From Magicicada septendecula (Eukaryota; Arthropoda; Insecta; Hemiptera; Cicadidae): 64,000 bases of DNA. Below, piece after piece: positions 9,351-20,962 of the stretch; positions within the stretch are counted from its first letter, which is position 1; the number at the start of each line of letters is the position of its first letter. A model generated the notes under the pieces. The model was not told where the DNA came from. It worked only from the letters and a program-made list of their open reading frames with translations, and ran no database searches. The translations under genes were made by a program, and so were the position numbers. The DNA lies in assembly GCA_034769895.1 (NCBI GenBank), contig CM068373.1:280581158-280645157 (forward strand). Reading direction: 5' to 3'.

Positions 9351-10689
9351 AACGCGACTTGGAGACCATAATCACAAATTATGAACAATTAAAATATTGC
9401 GCGAGCGGGTATGTGCATCAAATTAAAGATCGTCAACCAATCAGATCCAAGAAATTACCCAATTTTACAACGATCACAGGACGGAACGGCAGATTCAGAT
9501 GCCATTTCGAGACACTTTTTAATCAACTTTAGAGGAGAGCAGACGGCTACTCGACACCAAAAGGAATCAGCTGTTTACATAATTTGTGCGCGTCACCGTT
9601 GTCAACAAAGCAACATAACCTAAATTTGTGCCAACATAACTACACTAGTATTGAAGATGTTTTAAGTGTAACAGTGCGTTAATAAGGATTGCTAAGTGTA
9701 TAATCCATAGCAATTCCGGGATTTAAAAAAGGGAGTACAGTGATTTTCTCAAAATTAGTTGAGGATTTGAAAAGACAATATAATAGAAAAACATTCTAAT
9801 AATGTGTACAAAGTAAAGTATGTAGGTCATTGCATCTATTAATATTATTCAATCAACAGTACTAATGACACTCCTCAACTTAATTTGAATATTTCATTAT
9901 TAAGAATTTTGCAAACAATTAATCATTTATTATGTATGAATACTGAGTGTGATATAACCACACCTGATTGATGTTGTTTAATAAACCTAGATCAAACTAA
10001 CAAGCATTCATAAGCGATTGAGAATTGTCGACTGTCTGAAGCAATTAACGAAAGTTAATGAAAAATGCAAATGCTATTTATGTTTTGTAATTTAGGTAGT
10101 CTACTACTACTACTATTGAAATATTTATGTCTATTATGAATAAGAAACTAATGTTGTTAAGCTATATAAATACTTACAACAAAACAATTACCTTTTACAG
10201 AGTCAAATGATGATTCAGATGTTTCATTCAACAACACTGTTTCAAAATATTATTTTATTGTTCAGATTTTAAACGTTTTATCAAGAGTTATTTTAATGTT
10301 AACAAACGTTCTTTAAATCATTTATTGTCAGTTGACTAATAGTTTAGTTAACCTAAAATGTCCAAAGCAGACATGGTTATAATTTTAAATGTTAAATATT
10401 AAGAGATGATTGAGTTGTAATCATCCTCGAACTGCCTGATAACGGTAGAGTAAGAGTTCTAGTAAATTATTTGGTATTCTGTAAGCTAACAGAACCCACA
10501 TATGAATTAATTTATTTAACTAAAAAGCATTTTAACCACACACTGACATTGTAGATAAGTTGTACCACCCTGAGATAATTTTTATAAAACAAATAACTAA
10601 TGTTACTTAATTTTGAACCAAAATGGTTAATGATATAATAGATCATTAAAAGAAGTGTTAAAACAGAATAAATTCTTATTTTATATGAT
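9351..10689. other. No gene recognised; GC-richer patch 9390-9720
   Basis: 9390-9720 has more CpG than its surroundings and a 70-codon ORF (9411-9623) that resembles nothing I know. It also has AACATAACCT-like strings common near arthropod promoters. The rest is AT-rich without signal. Confidence 0.3.
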
Positions 10690-10789
10690 AAAGCGGAGTC
10701 AGTTAGTTCATTTCAGTAGACGAGGTTTTTCAGAATAGGTGAACGACTCTTATTGGATAGCACGACACGCAGCGGCAAATTTGAATATG
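10690..10789 (+). other. Possible first exon of a host gene, ending ATG|GTAAGT
   Basis: A GC-richer patch begins near 10690 with initiator-like AGTCAGTT. It ends at a strong donor, ATATG|GTAAGT (GT at 10790). If spliced to the acceptor at 14482, the ATG at 10787-10789 would read in frame into the 117-bp exon. A second GTAAGT lies at 10853. The exon limits and the join are inference from sequence alone. Confidence 0.3.
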
Positions 10790-11265
10790 GTAAGTCAATC
10801 TACAGATTAGATTGCTACATCGACCCTGCAAGATCGGCAAGACTCACTACAAGTAAGTGATCATTTCTTACCAAATATTTATGCTTTCAGCGAGGAATCT
10901 ACGTCACCAATTCGCCTAGTCGACAGAAGAATAATAAATCAAAATAAATTAACCGAAGCTTAAATACTTCGCTAACTAACTTCCAGTGCATTCATAGGAT
11001 TTATTTACATTGGATTCAATGAACGATTGAATTGAATTGAATAAATCAATAAATAAACTAAACAAAAATCAGACTTCAAAACAAAAAGTTATTAAATACA
11101 AAAAATAAAACAAACACGGTATCCCGTTTACTTATAACGTGTCCAATACATTACTGGACAGTACAAAAAAAGTACATAATTGTACTTTTTATTGAGTTCA
11201 GATAATAGTTCGGATAATTGATGCTCTATTGTAATAACATGAAATGTATTTATATATATATATGT

Positions 11266-11398
<133 letters not shown>

Positions 11399-11400
<2 letters not shown>

Positions 11401-11454
11401 ACTTTCATATTAAGTGTGTATAAAAAAAAACTACTTTCATATTAAGTGTGTATA
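11399..11454. repeat. 24-bp direct repeat next to the microsatellite
   Basis: The 24 bp at 11399-11422, containing ACTTTCATATTAAGTGTG, recur exactly at 11431-11454 after an A-run. Replication-slippage type duplication. Confidence 0.85.
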
Positions 11455-11864
11455 ATATGTGTAAGATGATGAAGAAAACTTAGTCAGTACAAAAAGTGGC
11501 AAAAACTGATTTTTGTTGTCACATGTGCCAGTGAAAATTATGCTGGTTCCAAAAAAGTAACTGAAACTGCTAACAAACTTGTTGTGACTCAGATTAAAAG
11601 TACTTACGATTACTTCTTCAATCGTACAGCTGCAACTGCGGCCAACATATTTTCCCAATATTTGTAGTCTGAAAATCTTGCATTACCTACTTCCTACTTT
11701 ACAAATTGTTATGTCATGTTATATAACTTCACAAAACCTCTTTCAAAAATTTTCTAAACTTGACTACTCATTAAATAATTACTGGTAACAAAAGTTAAAG
11801 ATAATATAAAAACAAAAATACAGTAGCAGTACAATAAAATTACTTCAAAAAAATATATGGAGTC

Positions 11865-13010
11865 CAGAGGCGTATCTAGGGGGGGGGCTAAGGGGGCAGC
11901 CGCCCCGGGCGGCATAGCCAGGAGGGCGGCAAAGTGAACATAAACTTGGAAAAAATGTATTCAGTCTATAAAACTACAAACAACTTGTTTCTTTGATATG
12001 ACTATTCCTTTCATAAAAGAAGCATAACCAGCCAACTTGTCTGGTTTATGCTTGCCCAAGCGAGATATCTCAGTCCTTCCGGGATATAATGGTGAATAGA
12101 GCAACATGTCAGCTTTAGAACAAAGACAGCCATTTTCCTGAAGATGAAGCTGGGCGATCCTTAAACAAGTATTGGTTTGATAAAACATTGCAAAATGGCA
12201 AAAAAGTAAATCGCACTTGCATGTGTTTTTCTCCAACTAAAAAATGTCTATTTTGCTTTTGTTGCACTTTATTTCCACAGAAAAACTATCAAAGAAGCAA
12301 TTTCGACAGTGACAATGGGTTTTCGTCGTGGCAAAACGTAATCCCCGTATTCAGGATCATGAAACTAGCCCTGCTCATCGCTCTGCGTTTTTGGAATGGA
12401 AGAAACTGGAACGTTCTTTAATCATAGGGAGACCGGAGACATACTGATTATCTACTTCAGGAAAAATGAGTGAAGCAGCTAAGACATGGAAATAAATCCT
12501 TGAACATTGTGACAGTACAAATTCTTGCACAACAAAACGCGCTGAGAGGACATCAAGAATCAATTACTAATGATCCAAATCCTGGAAACTTTCTGGCTTT
12601 GTTAAAATACTTGGCTAAATTTGACCTTGTCATGAGATCTCATTTGGATTCAGCCTTTCATAAATCTGGGTGTATATCGTATCTTTCGCCAACTATTCAA
12701 AATCAAATAATAAACCTGTTAGGAGAAAGAGTGCGCAAATATAGTATTACTGCATGTAAGAAGGCGAAGTACTTTAGTATTATATATGACACAACACCAG
12801 ATGCTGCACATGTAGAACAAATGTCTCAGGTTATAAGATTTGTTGAATTTAAATGCAATTCTGTTGATATCAAGAAAGCCTTCATAGATTTTAATCCTTT
12901 AGAAGTCAACACAGTGGAGGGGATCACACAAGCTATTAGAAGTAAACTTGAGAGAGATGGATTGAATCTTAGTGATTTCAGAAGTCAGTCGTATGAACAA
13001 TCAAGCAACA
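11865..13010 (+). mobile_element. hAT-type transposon remnant (ZMYM1/DUF4371-like)
   Basis: Left end CAGAGGCGTATCTAGG with a G-rich stretch (AGGGGGGGGGC), the form of a hAT terminal repeat. A degenerate transposase follows (see next entry). Sequence homologous to the transposase stops near 13010, where Penelope-like sequence follows. No right terminal repeat was found. Confidence 0.6.
12135..13010 (+). pseudogene. Broken hAT-like transposase: TTF zinc finger plus DUF4371 start
   Basis: Fragments in three frames. About 12143-12300 reads HFPEDEAGRSLNKYWFDKTL and KKCLFCFCCTLF, the TTF-type zinc finger of ZMYM1/hAT proteins. After a frameshift, 12347-12420 reads PRIQDHETSPAHRSAFLEW. A stop and another shift follow, then 12500-13010 gives NALRGH, PNPGNFLALLKYLAKFD and YLSPTIQNQIINLLG. 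KYFSIIYDTTPD (DUF4371, with the first catalytic-like acidic residue) and FRSQSYEQSSN come next. The C-terminal catalytic and dimerisation regions are missing. Not functional. Confidence 0.75.
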
Positions 13011-13136
13011 ATCGTGAGGTTTACTGTACGTGGGTAGAATTTGTGCGAGGGAATTATATCGGTTTTGATTGGTGTCAGGTTTTTTATTTTTCTGTCGTGT
13101 TTTGTCTGTATGTTATGTATTTGTTTTTTTGTTATA

Positions 13137-13892
13137 AAATACAACACAAACTAGCTGCTTTTAGAACCATGATACATAGACTTAACAACATCCCCTTAGA
13201 TGAAATAGACTACAAAGACGAACTAAACACGATAAAATATCTAGCAGAATCTAACGGTTATGACAGAACAATAGTCAGTAAACTCCTACACAAAACACAA
13301 AACAAACAACAGACAAAGACAGAAAACAACAAATTCATAACACTAACATACATCAACAAACAAACAGAAAAAATTGTCCACAAATTCAAAAAAGCAGGAT
13401 ACAGAAATCGCTTACAAAACTACTAACAAAACAGAACACACACTATCAAAACGCATGCCCAAAGCACAAAACAAATTTGATCTACCCGGTGTATATAAAC
13501 TAAATTGTTCAAATTGCAGTAAATTCTACATAGGCCAGACAGGACGTAGCTTCAAACAGAGATACATTGAACACACAAAAGCACTCCACACCACTACAGA
13601 ATCTACCTTCGCAAACCACCTCATTGAAGCAAACCACACATATAAAAACATCGACAATAACATGAACATACTACACGTACACACAAAAGGCCGAAAACTA
13701 GACACTCTAGAACAATTAGAAATATACAAACACACAAAAACAAATAAAAACGACATCCTAAACGAACAGACACAATTCAAATCGCACGCATTATTCGAAC
13801 ACATCTCACCACACACACACAGCTTCAATCTTTCGAAACACTATCTCGTCGCCAACAACAAGACGAGCAGCGCTACTAACGACAGCCTCTGA
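13137..13892 (+). pseudogene. PLE reverse-transcriptase tail and GIY-YIG endonuclease, one frameshift
   Basis: The upstream frame gives IQHKLAAFRTMIHRLNNIPL and the thumb/linker region to about 13395. The frame then shifts near the A-run at 13386-13395 to EIAYKTTNKTEHTLSKRM, and then to the GIY-YIG domain: GVYKLNCSNCSKFYIGQTGR and FKQRYIEH, followed by FANHLIEANHTY and an LEQLEIYKH segment. GIY-YIG nicks target DNA for retrotransposition. The RT catalytic domain is absent, so the copy is dead. The stop (13890-13892) lies inside the hammerhead core. Confidence 0.85.
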
Positions 13893-13928
13893 TGAAGCCT
13901 TCTATAGGTGAAAGCCGGTTTAGGCTGT
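13882..13928 (+). ncRNA. Hammerhead-ribozyme-like fold at the PLE 3' end
   Basis: Stem I: ACAGCCT (13882-13888) pairs perfectly with AGGCTGT (13922-13928). Between them lie CTGATGA (13889-13895), a short stem II (GCCT 13897-13900 with AGGT 13906-13909), GAAA (13910-13913), and a minimal stem III in GCCGGTT. Predicted cleavage follows U13921 in a UUU triplet. Known biology: PLE terminal repeats carry short-stem-III hammerheads. One extra A before stem II and a weak stem III make activity uncertain. Confidence 0.6.
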
Positions 13929-14204
13929 AAGGTAAAACTTTACGTTTTTACTTATAAAAAACTTAGTGTTCCGAGTCGTCAATATTATAGTGATATTTAG
14001 AGAAGAAAATGTTCCTAAAGTTTTATAAAATGACGGCACTGCCTGCTTCAGCCTGTGGTGTGAAACGTGTACTCTAACTATGAACAACTACCAGCGTACA
14101 CAAGCCACAGAAATAAGATTCCTCTGGGTATAAACTAATCAGTCAGCAGAAGAATGTAGATATCAGGACTGAACTGAGTATCTTTAATCTTTGTATCTAA
14201 AGTA

Positions 14205-14385
14205 AAAGAATATAGACAGAAGTGGATAGGCCATGTGCAGTGACAACCATCATCAACTAACATAGCAAGGTGCTGCATTACATTGTATGAGGGTGGTGTA
14301 CTTTGGGACGGCCAAGAACAAGGTTTATCGAACAGGACAAATGAGAGGTGGTGGATCCAGATGCTTGGAGTAGATGACTATGATG
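14205..14385 (+). pseudogene. Degenerate C-terminus of a non-LTR retrotransposon reverse transcriptase
   Basis: The translation shows KWIGHVQ near 14220. From 14308 it gives GRPRTRFIEQDK, stop, EVVDPDAWSR. The pattern (K/R)W-hGHV... GRPrtRW...Dl...AWR is the familiar tail of Jockey/RTE-type ORF2 proteins. It contains stops and shifts; only about 60 codons survive. Confidence 0.5.
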
Positions 14386-14481
14386 ACAAATCTTAAATAA
14401 ATATAACAATTGTAAATTACTAATCATTTTACCACTAGGTAACCCAGAACTGTAACAGCTAACTTGTGTCATATTTTCCAG

Positions 14482-14598
14482 GTTGCTTTATCAGTATTAT
14501 CAGAAGTTGGCATGGAGGAAGAGCATATTCTATGTAAACCATGTGAAACAGATGTTGTCATCAAGCAAGAACCTTCCGAACAAGTGACAGAAGATGAG
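14482..14598 (+). CDS. Probable host-gene coding exon (117 bp) with a SUMO-consensus motif
   Basis: The acceptor TATTTTCCAG and the donor GAG|GTATGT bound an exon of exactly 39 open codons with balanced, protein-like codon use, unlike its surroundings. It includes GMEEEHILCKPCETDVV and IKQEPSEQVTEDE. IKQE fits the SUMO consensus (hydrophobic-K-x-E). Acidic KQEP-type segments are common near the N-terminus of insect zinc-finger transcription factors. The internal ATG (14512) could be the start, or the ATG ending the possible exon at 10789 could read in. The next exon was not found in the window, so the 32-kb array may sit in an intron. The gene's identity is unknown. Confidence 0.55.
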
Positions 14599-16011
14599 GT
14601 ATGTTGAGCCTGATTGTGTTTTTTTTTTTAATATATTTTTTCTTATTTCTTGTATCCATTCACACACTAAAGTTTATAATTTTGAACAAAAATTACATCC
14701 AGTTAAGGCCTTTATAGTAATGATAACAGAAATGCTCACATTCTCGCCTATCTCATTTGTTAGAAGAAATACTTTTACAACGACGGCATTGTTGTTTGGG
14801 GTTGTACTACTTCCCTTCCCTTCCTCACTCTGTCATAGTAGGAATTGTAGAATTACATCAGCCCAATGATGTTGTTGAGTGTTAGTGTGGGCTTGGTGGT
14901 GGTGATTTCGCCTGCACAGGACACCAGGGGGAAGAGATCCCGATAGGCAGTTAGTGTGGACTGCTTGCTCGGGTCAGACTCTGTATACGCATATTCTACA
15001 GTATATTGTTGAGATTATACGTTTATACAATTTGTTTATTTAAATCTTTAAACTCGATATGTTTTGTTTTTGTATGTATCCTATAAATTAAGCAGACGTA
15101 ATGGTCAACGCCTGTGAGCTGAATCCATTATCTTCCAGAATATTATTTTGTGAAATGTAACAAACAATTTCCACTTTAACGTTTTTTGAAAATGTCTCTC
15201 AAAACTTTTTCATTTTAGTTTTTTTTTTTACCACTGTTTAGGTTACCGCGTACCTGTAACTGCTTATAATGGTATCCATGCCACAGTAAGAAAGACTCCT
15301 GAACAAGATCACAGTTAGTATTTCTTAGATTTTTTTTTTAATCGGCCATTAATATAATTTTTTTTTGTATCTAAGGACCACATGCCAATTTCAATTCTTT
15401 ATTCTTTTCTTTTTCTCCAATATTCTTTCATCTTTTCACTGTGTCTCTTCTTCCAGTCTTCAGTCCACTTTGAACCTGCGCTTTTCTCTCTCCTACCCTG
15501 GACTCCTTCCATTTTTAACACTTTTGGCTGAAAAACTTCTCTTTCAATTGCTTCTTCTGCATATCTATTATAATATAATAATTATTATATTAAGTTTTTT
15601 TTTTAGTCCAAAATATAGAAAGCCAAAACGTTCTCACCATTAAAAGATTAACAATTAAGCATTTTCAAGGACAGAGCCTTAAAATGATCACATGTCATGA
15701 AATGTGTTTGTTAATTTGCGTGTTGTGAAATTTTTGGCTTGTAAAAAAACTTCCGTTTTATGAGAAATAGCTATATGGTGTCAGCAAGTGAAATTTAGAG
15801 AAAATTCCAAATTTTATTTTGGTTTTTGTGTCAATAAAAATGCTCTTTTTTGTTTTTGGGATGTTGGTGGTTTTATAAAAAATTTGGTTCATTGGGACTT
15901 GAAGTGAGGCGCATCAGTGCTGCTAGTATAGTATAAACTATTTCTTATTATAATGATTTTTATTAATATTAAATTTTACTTTAATATAATAATCTTCTTC
16001 TACTTTGCAAG
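14599..16011. other. No gene recognised (putative intron)
   Basis: AT-rich with several homopolymer T runs; short ORFs are low-complexity. No repeat family recognised. Confidence 0.4.
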
Positions 16012-16013
16012 TA

Positions 16014-16100
16014 CAGTGAGACCTTGATATAACGCTCTTCTGCAGACCAACCAAAAAGCGCTTTATATCGAGGGTCGTTTTATATAAAGGTTTCAAGTTT
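16014..16100 (+). repeat. Remnant end of a pogo/Tigger-like element
   Basis: TA then CAGTGAGACCTTGATATAACGC, the form of a Tc1/pogo terminal repeat, with further self-complementary ATATAACGCTC/AGCGCTTTATATCGAG. No matching right end was found. Confidence 0.4.
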
Positions 16101-16268
16101 AACTGGAGAAGTGTCAAGGAATTTCTAAAAAAAAATTGTTTACATCATATGTAGTGTCTTGGTGACACTTGGCAACCTAAACTTCATAATTATTAGAGTT
16201 AGTCCTGCGATGGTTTCTTCTAAGAATTCCTATAAAGCTGAGCTCCTTGCAAACCATGTTATATAAAA

Positions 16269-16292
16269 ATATATATATATATATATATATAT
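16269..16292. repeat. (AT)n flank, left of the array
   Basis: Twelve AT units abut the left array terminus TGTTAC. The right terminus abuts another (AT)n run at 48349. Both fit insertion into one microsatellite with an ATAT-type target duplication. Confidence 0.85.
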
Positions 16293-18624
16293 TGTTACTA
16301 CCCCTCGGCTCTTACGTTGTCTCTTACGGTCGCGGGATTCTCGTTATTTCCGCCCCAACGTTGCCGGCGTCAATTTGTTACTACCCCTATGCCAATGTGT
16401 TTTGAATTATTTTAATTATTTAAATATCTGAGATATTTGGAGTTGTGGGATATATTGATGTAATTAATTAATATTAACTTAGCTCTCTAAAAAATATCAG
16501 TGTTAGTGTACCTGAAACTTAAATAATTAATGCGTTATTCTATAATTTCGTTCAACCCTATTATACCTTGAAGAGAATTATGTCTAATTTTGTATTTTTA
16601 CGCTCTCTCTTTGGTGTCAGATAATTCCGCTATAAGCGCTGTAGTATCGGCTCAACGAAACTTATAGGTTATTTCAATGTTTATGTTAACCAATTATTCT
16701 ATACTTATTCAGTTACTTTTTTATTCCCAACTCATTAAATCATACTCCAAATAACAAGATTTTGCAATTATATAAAGGTTCTTTATTTGTTTACTTCTTT
16801 AACATTGAATAAGATATGTTCTAACTAACATATGCTTGGGCTATAGATTGCGTGAATCGATTGTTGATTATTCCGATCCTTTATTTAAATTCAGTTATAT
16901 AGTGTGTTTTAATTTGTAATTAATTTAATTCAGGGTGTGAAGGTTCTTGTAACTGTGGGGAAGATTAAAAATACATAGATAAGAATGCAAGATTTACAAA
17001 TTTGAAGTGTTGTGTAGTTAGTATGATTAATATAATAATAATTTACCAGACTAGAACGAAGCAAATCGTGTAGGCGGTTGATTGATAAATTTACTGTTCT
17101 GGACAATTATGCCGTACGATATTCTTTCTTCGGTTTAATAAAATGGAATTCTTGTCCTGTCCACTTCGGAATTACAGCTCTTTGGATTGGTTTACAGCCC
17201 GATTGATGCTTCTTCTGCAACTCCAGGATCCAAATACATTCTTCCCTCGGTTGAAGCAATTAGTGTTGTTCCGTGTATTTGAAAGGTTATAACTTCTGGT
17301 GTAGTGTATATTATTAATTGTGATACTGTTAATTCTTTCTATTTGGTTTAATATATCATCAATTCCCTTCGGATATGGGACAGTTCCAGTTCTTCCTTGT
17401 AGAATCCAGTTATTTATTTTCTATTGTGATTTCATACTATAGTCTTATTTGGTTAAACTGTACTGGTAAGAGTCATAAATATTATCATTATGATTTTGTG
17501 TTTTATAATAGTGTCTGATAATTTAGAATATTCCGATTAAATAGACATTTCTTGGGTTTTTTAATCTCATCACATTCAGATCATCAAAGCAATTATTGTC
17601 AAATCGACATTTTCCTCTTTTTCTGTCATCCCTAGCAACACATGATTTTTCTTCCTTCCACATGTTTTGAATATAGTGTTTATTTCATATATTTTTTGTC
17701 TATTCCTTATCAATTTGCTATCCTATCGGAATGTAACTTTACCGATAGTTGGTTTATTATTTTCTACACATATTCTGGTGGTTTTTTGATATAAGCCTGT
17801 TTTTTTTCTTTTTTATATTTAATACCCTTTTCGATATTAAACGTTATTAATCGATATCATGGAATTATGGCATTATCATAATTTGTATAAATTTTATTAT
17901 ATATCATTATTAATTTAATGTTTTTTTTCTAGCTCTTCAAATCGTATTCATTAATTATTATTAATTGATGTACCTAACCTTTATGTTATGAGTGGTTATA
18001 TAGTGGGTTTGGCTGTTAGGCCTTTTATTGTAAACGGATCTACCTGTGTTTATAACTGGTAAACATCTATAGCCCCTTTTACATAAATTCATACATATAA
18101 TCAAATCTCAACTATTAACATTTACATAAACAATTATTTTTTCCATATCTAATATCAATTTTATCTTGACCTATGGATCACATATCAGAAAATTCAAATC
18201 TATTAACGTTAATTAGCTGCTTCACACTTCATTCTACAACAGTCTTTGAATAATACATCTTGTTTCATTATCTTTCATTAACTCAACACATATTTGGTAT
18301 AACATAACATAAACTTTATCATAATATTTGTTGTCACAAAATTATATCTCTTAACTCAAAATTCTTATTTGCTATTACTATAAAGTAAATTATTGTTTCA
18401 TTATTTGTTTGCTCTTCACTAAACATATATCATCAACTATTATCTAACTTACAGGTTCGTTTATTCTTGTTAATACTACCTTGCATCCTTATTTACCTTT
18501 ATCTATAATTATAAATGTAATTATTAGATCTTTGTTCTATCATGGGGTTATATATTGACTTGTTTATTATTTTGTTAACCTTGTTTTTATGTAACACGGA
18601 TGCTAGCATTTCTGTTGCGTTACA
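16293..18624 (-). repeat. Array LTR 1 (2,332 bp, outer, 3' end of the array)
   Basis: Minus-strand start TGTAACGCAACAG, end GGGGTAGTAACA. The last 83 bp repeat the LTR end plus a PBS-like string (TGACGCCGGCAACGTTGG). Because this outermost LTR includes that 83 bp at the genomic junction, the duplication is part of the LTR. It has neither the 14-bp nor the 3-bp deletion seen in inner LTRs. Confidence 0.9.
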
Positions 18625-20044
18625 TATGCTCCCCCTCCTAAAAAAGTTTAGTTTACCTGAATGAAGTTTAGGTCAAATAAACTTTTTTTTTCACATGCCT
18701 TTTCTTCATTTCATTTTTAATGGTTGACGATGGGATTCTCAATGTAACTTCATTAGACTAGTATTAATACTTTTTTTTATTTAATAACATTTCATCATTT
18801 TAATTAACATTCTTGATCAATTTTAATTTCTGTAAACATTATTTGTTGATAGTTGGCTACAATATTCAATGATACATTAGTTTCACATCTCTTCTACTTA
18901 TAATTACTATAATCACTGTATTTCTCAATTATTCTTCTGTCAACTCATTTCTTTCTGTTTTCTTCGTCCTACTCTTTTGTAAACTGAAGTCATTCTTGCA
19001 ACTATTCTAATATTCCTTAAATATTTAATTTCCCTAACAATCCCTAATACATGCGTTGGTACAGTTCAGAGAGGCACTGTTTGGCTTCATACTCTGCTGC
19101 CCACACCACATCTTAATATAGTACTGCTGGAATTCATCTACAGTCAGCTATAAAATATAATAATCTCCTAATAATCTCTTTAATTATTTAATAATAAATA
19201 TTTGGGAAAAAATTTTGTTTTCTTTGTTGCTTTTATATTTCTTCATTATTATCCTTCATATTTTGTGATTCCATTTTAGTTCCTTAAACATTCTTTGATA
19301 TTGAATTTGACAGTTATCATTTGTAATCATTTTTGTTTTCATTTTTGTTGTGATTGTAATGCTAAGTATCTTCTTCATTTGTTTTTTCTCTGATCTCAAT
19401 ATTTTCTAAATAGTTGTTGTGTGATGATCATTATAACTGTATTTCTGACTAAATACATTCCTTAGCCCAACTATTCTTCTTCTTATCGTATTTCATTATT
19501 TTGGCTGTTTATTTTTCAATGAATTATGTTCATAAATACTCTTTCTTTCTTGTCTTCTTTAACATTACATTGGTTACATTCGATCATTTACTGAAGTTGT
19601 TTCCTTCATTTGGCAATGTGGTATGTATTTTAGGTCATATGATTTTTCTCTTTCTTTATTTTGCATAGGTAGATTTGAGGTAAAAACTTTTATCTTGGGG
19701 TTTCATTATTTATCATTCACATTATTTCTTTGTAGACGTTTAGTAATAATTCTCGCTTTCCTCTATAATCTTGGGGTTTCATTATTCATTATTCTTAATA
19801 CCTTCTTCATAACTATATTTTAATTCAGACTTACTTCATTTTGAATGACACATTTTTTTTTCTATTTATTTTATTGTTCAAAAAATTCTCTTTTATTTAC
19901 AAGTGTTTTTTCTTCAAAATCGATAATAAGTGGTTCTTATTGTATTTTAGAATTTATTGGTAGTATTCAATTCAAATTCTTTTTGAATTCCAAGTATTTT
20001 CTCTTCAAGACTGGTAATAAGTTGTTCTTAATATATTTTAGAAT
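18625..20044 (-). other. Internal A: PPT and 3' noncoding region
   Basis: On the minus strand the PPT reads TAGGAGGGGGAGCATA beside the LTR. A self-complementary pair AAGTTTA...TAAACTT abuts it. A conserved block lies at 19051-19116. A 76-bp minisatellite (from 19692) has about 1.5 units here, against about 3.5 in B-D. The plus-strand ORFs (19623-19823, 19845-20324) are T-rich shadows. Confidence 0.7.
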
Positions 20045-20962
20045 TTATTCATTATATTTCTTTATGGACTCTTGGTTGTACGTTCCCTTAATCCTTTTCG
20101 TGATAGGGTTCATTATTTCATATGTATTGTTATTATTATTTTTTGTTATCACGTATGGCCCAGTATATAATAATAATAATTTTTTAGTTATTCCCTGTAG
20201 AGTGCTTGGTAGCTCCCTGTTTCTTATTAATATTTTCTCACCCACTTGGTACTTAATTGGTTTTGGATTATTCTTTTCATATTTTCTTTTCTTCATTTCC
20301 GCCTTTTCCATAACTCGGTTATAAAATTTAACGGTTTCAAATTGATATTCTGGGTTATTTGGAAAGTTTATAATATCCTGGATTTCTCTAGGTGGAAGCC
20401 TTTCAAACATAACAGTATAAGGGGTATTTTCAATGGACTGATGGTAAGATATATTTAAGAACTCTTCGGTTAGTGACAAGTATTCGTACCACCTTCTCTG
20501 TTGGTCATGACAGTTAGTTCGGAGTATTCTGCCAACTTCCCTCAATACACGTTCTGCCGGATTACTGCTGGGGTGGTATACTGAAGTCTTATATGTTCTA
20601 ATGTTGTGTTTTAAAAGATTATTTCTCCATCTATAGCCCTTGAATTGCGTACCATGATCAGTGATAGTAGATGACGGTTTACCAACCTCTGTTATGTAAT
20701 GTCCGATGACTATTTCCAGAATTTTCTTGGTCGTGGCTCTGCTAATAGCGTAGAGTTTAGTGTATTTGGAAAAGTGATCAAAAATAATTATTATGAATTT
20801 ATATCTGTGGTTTCCTCCACTGCGTGGGAATGGCCCACATATATCTAGAAATACTTTCTCCAGCTTATATTTGGATGTTATAGGGATCATGACTCCCTCC
20901 TTCTTCTCATTATTATGTTTAACCATCTGGCAGATGTGACATGCCTGTATGGATTTTTTCAA
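20045..20962 (-). CDS. Array integrase, copy A (305 aa)
   Basis: Integrase (rve) core: first catalytic Asp in KVFLDICGPFPRSGG (residue 40), second in TDHGTQF (102), Glu in NPAERVLREVGR (137). A C-terminal domain follows, with PIKYQVGEKILIRNRELPS and KKLLLLYTGPYVI. The N-terminal zinc finger is cut: only CHIC remains of the HHCC motif, because the deletion that removed RT enters here. The first Met is probably not a real start; in an intact element this would be the Pol C-terminus. It overlaps the protease ORF (20919-21227) in another frame. Confidence 0.9.
   Translation of the reverse strand: MKKSIQACHICQMVKHNNEKKEGVMIPITSKYKLEKVFLDICGPFPRSGGNHRYKFIIIIFDHFSKYTKLYAISRATTKKILEIVIGHYITEVGKPSSTITDHGTQFKGYRWRNNLLKHNIRTYKTSVYHPSSNPAERVLREVGRILRTNCHDQQRRWYEYLSLTEEFLNISYHQSIENTPYTVMFERLPPREIQDIINFPNNPEYQFETVKFYNRVMEKAEMKKRKYEKNNPKPIKYQVGEKILIRNRELPSTLQGITKKLLLLYTGPYVITKNNNNNTYEIMNPITKRIKGTYNQESIKKYNE

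Larger units (their letters stand above)
13100..13975 (+). mobile_element. 5'-truncated Penelope-like retroelement (PLE)
   Basis: Contains the end of the reverse transcriptase, a linker and a GIY-YIG endonuclease, followed by a hammerhead-like fold and a short AT-rich tail to about 13975. This order is characteristic of Penelope-like elements. The 5' limit lies between 13010 and 13137 and is not sharp. It follows directly on the hAT remnant. Confidence 0.75.

Noticed and set aside
12470-13070. Host ZMYM1-like gene
   Set aside because: Stops and frameshifts separate the zinc finger from DUF4371, and a hAT-like end lies upstream; transposon remnant fits better.
19845-20324. 159-aa hydrophobic plus-strand ORF repeated in each array unit (also 28778, 35749, 42725)
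   Set aside because: It is antisense to integrase and its 3' noncoding region, and recurs only because the array repeats. Composition explains its apparent membrane segments.
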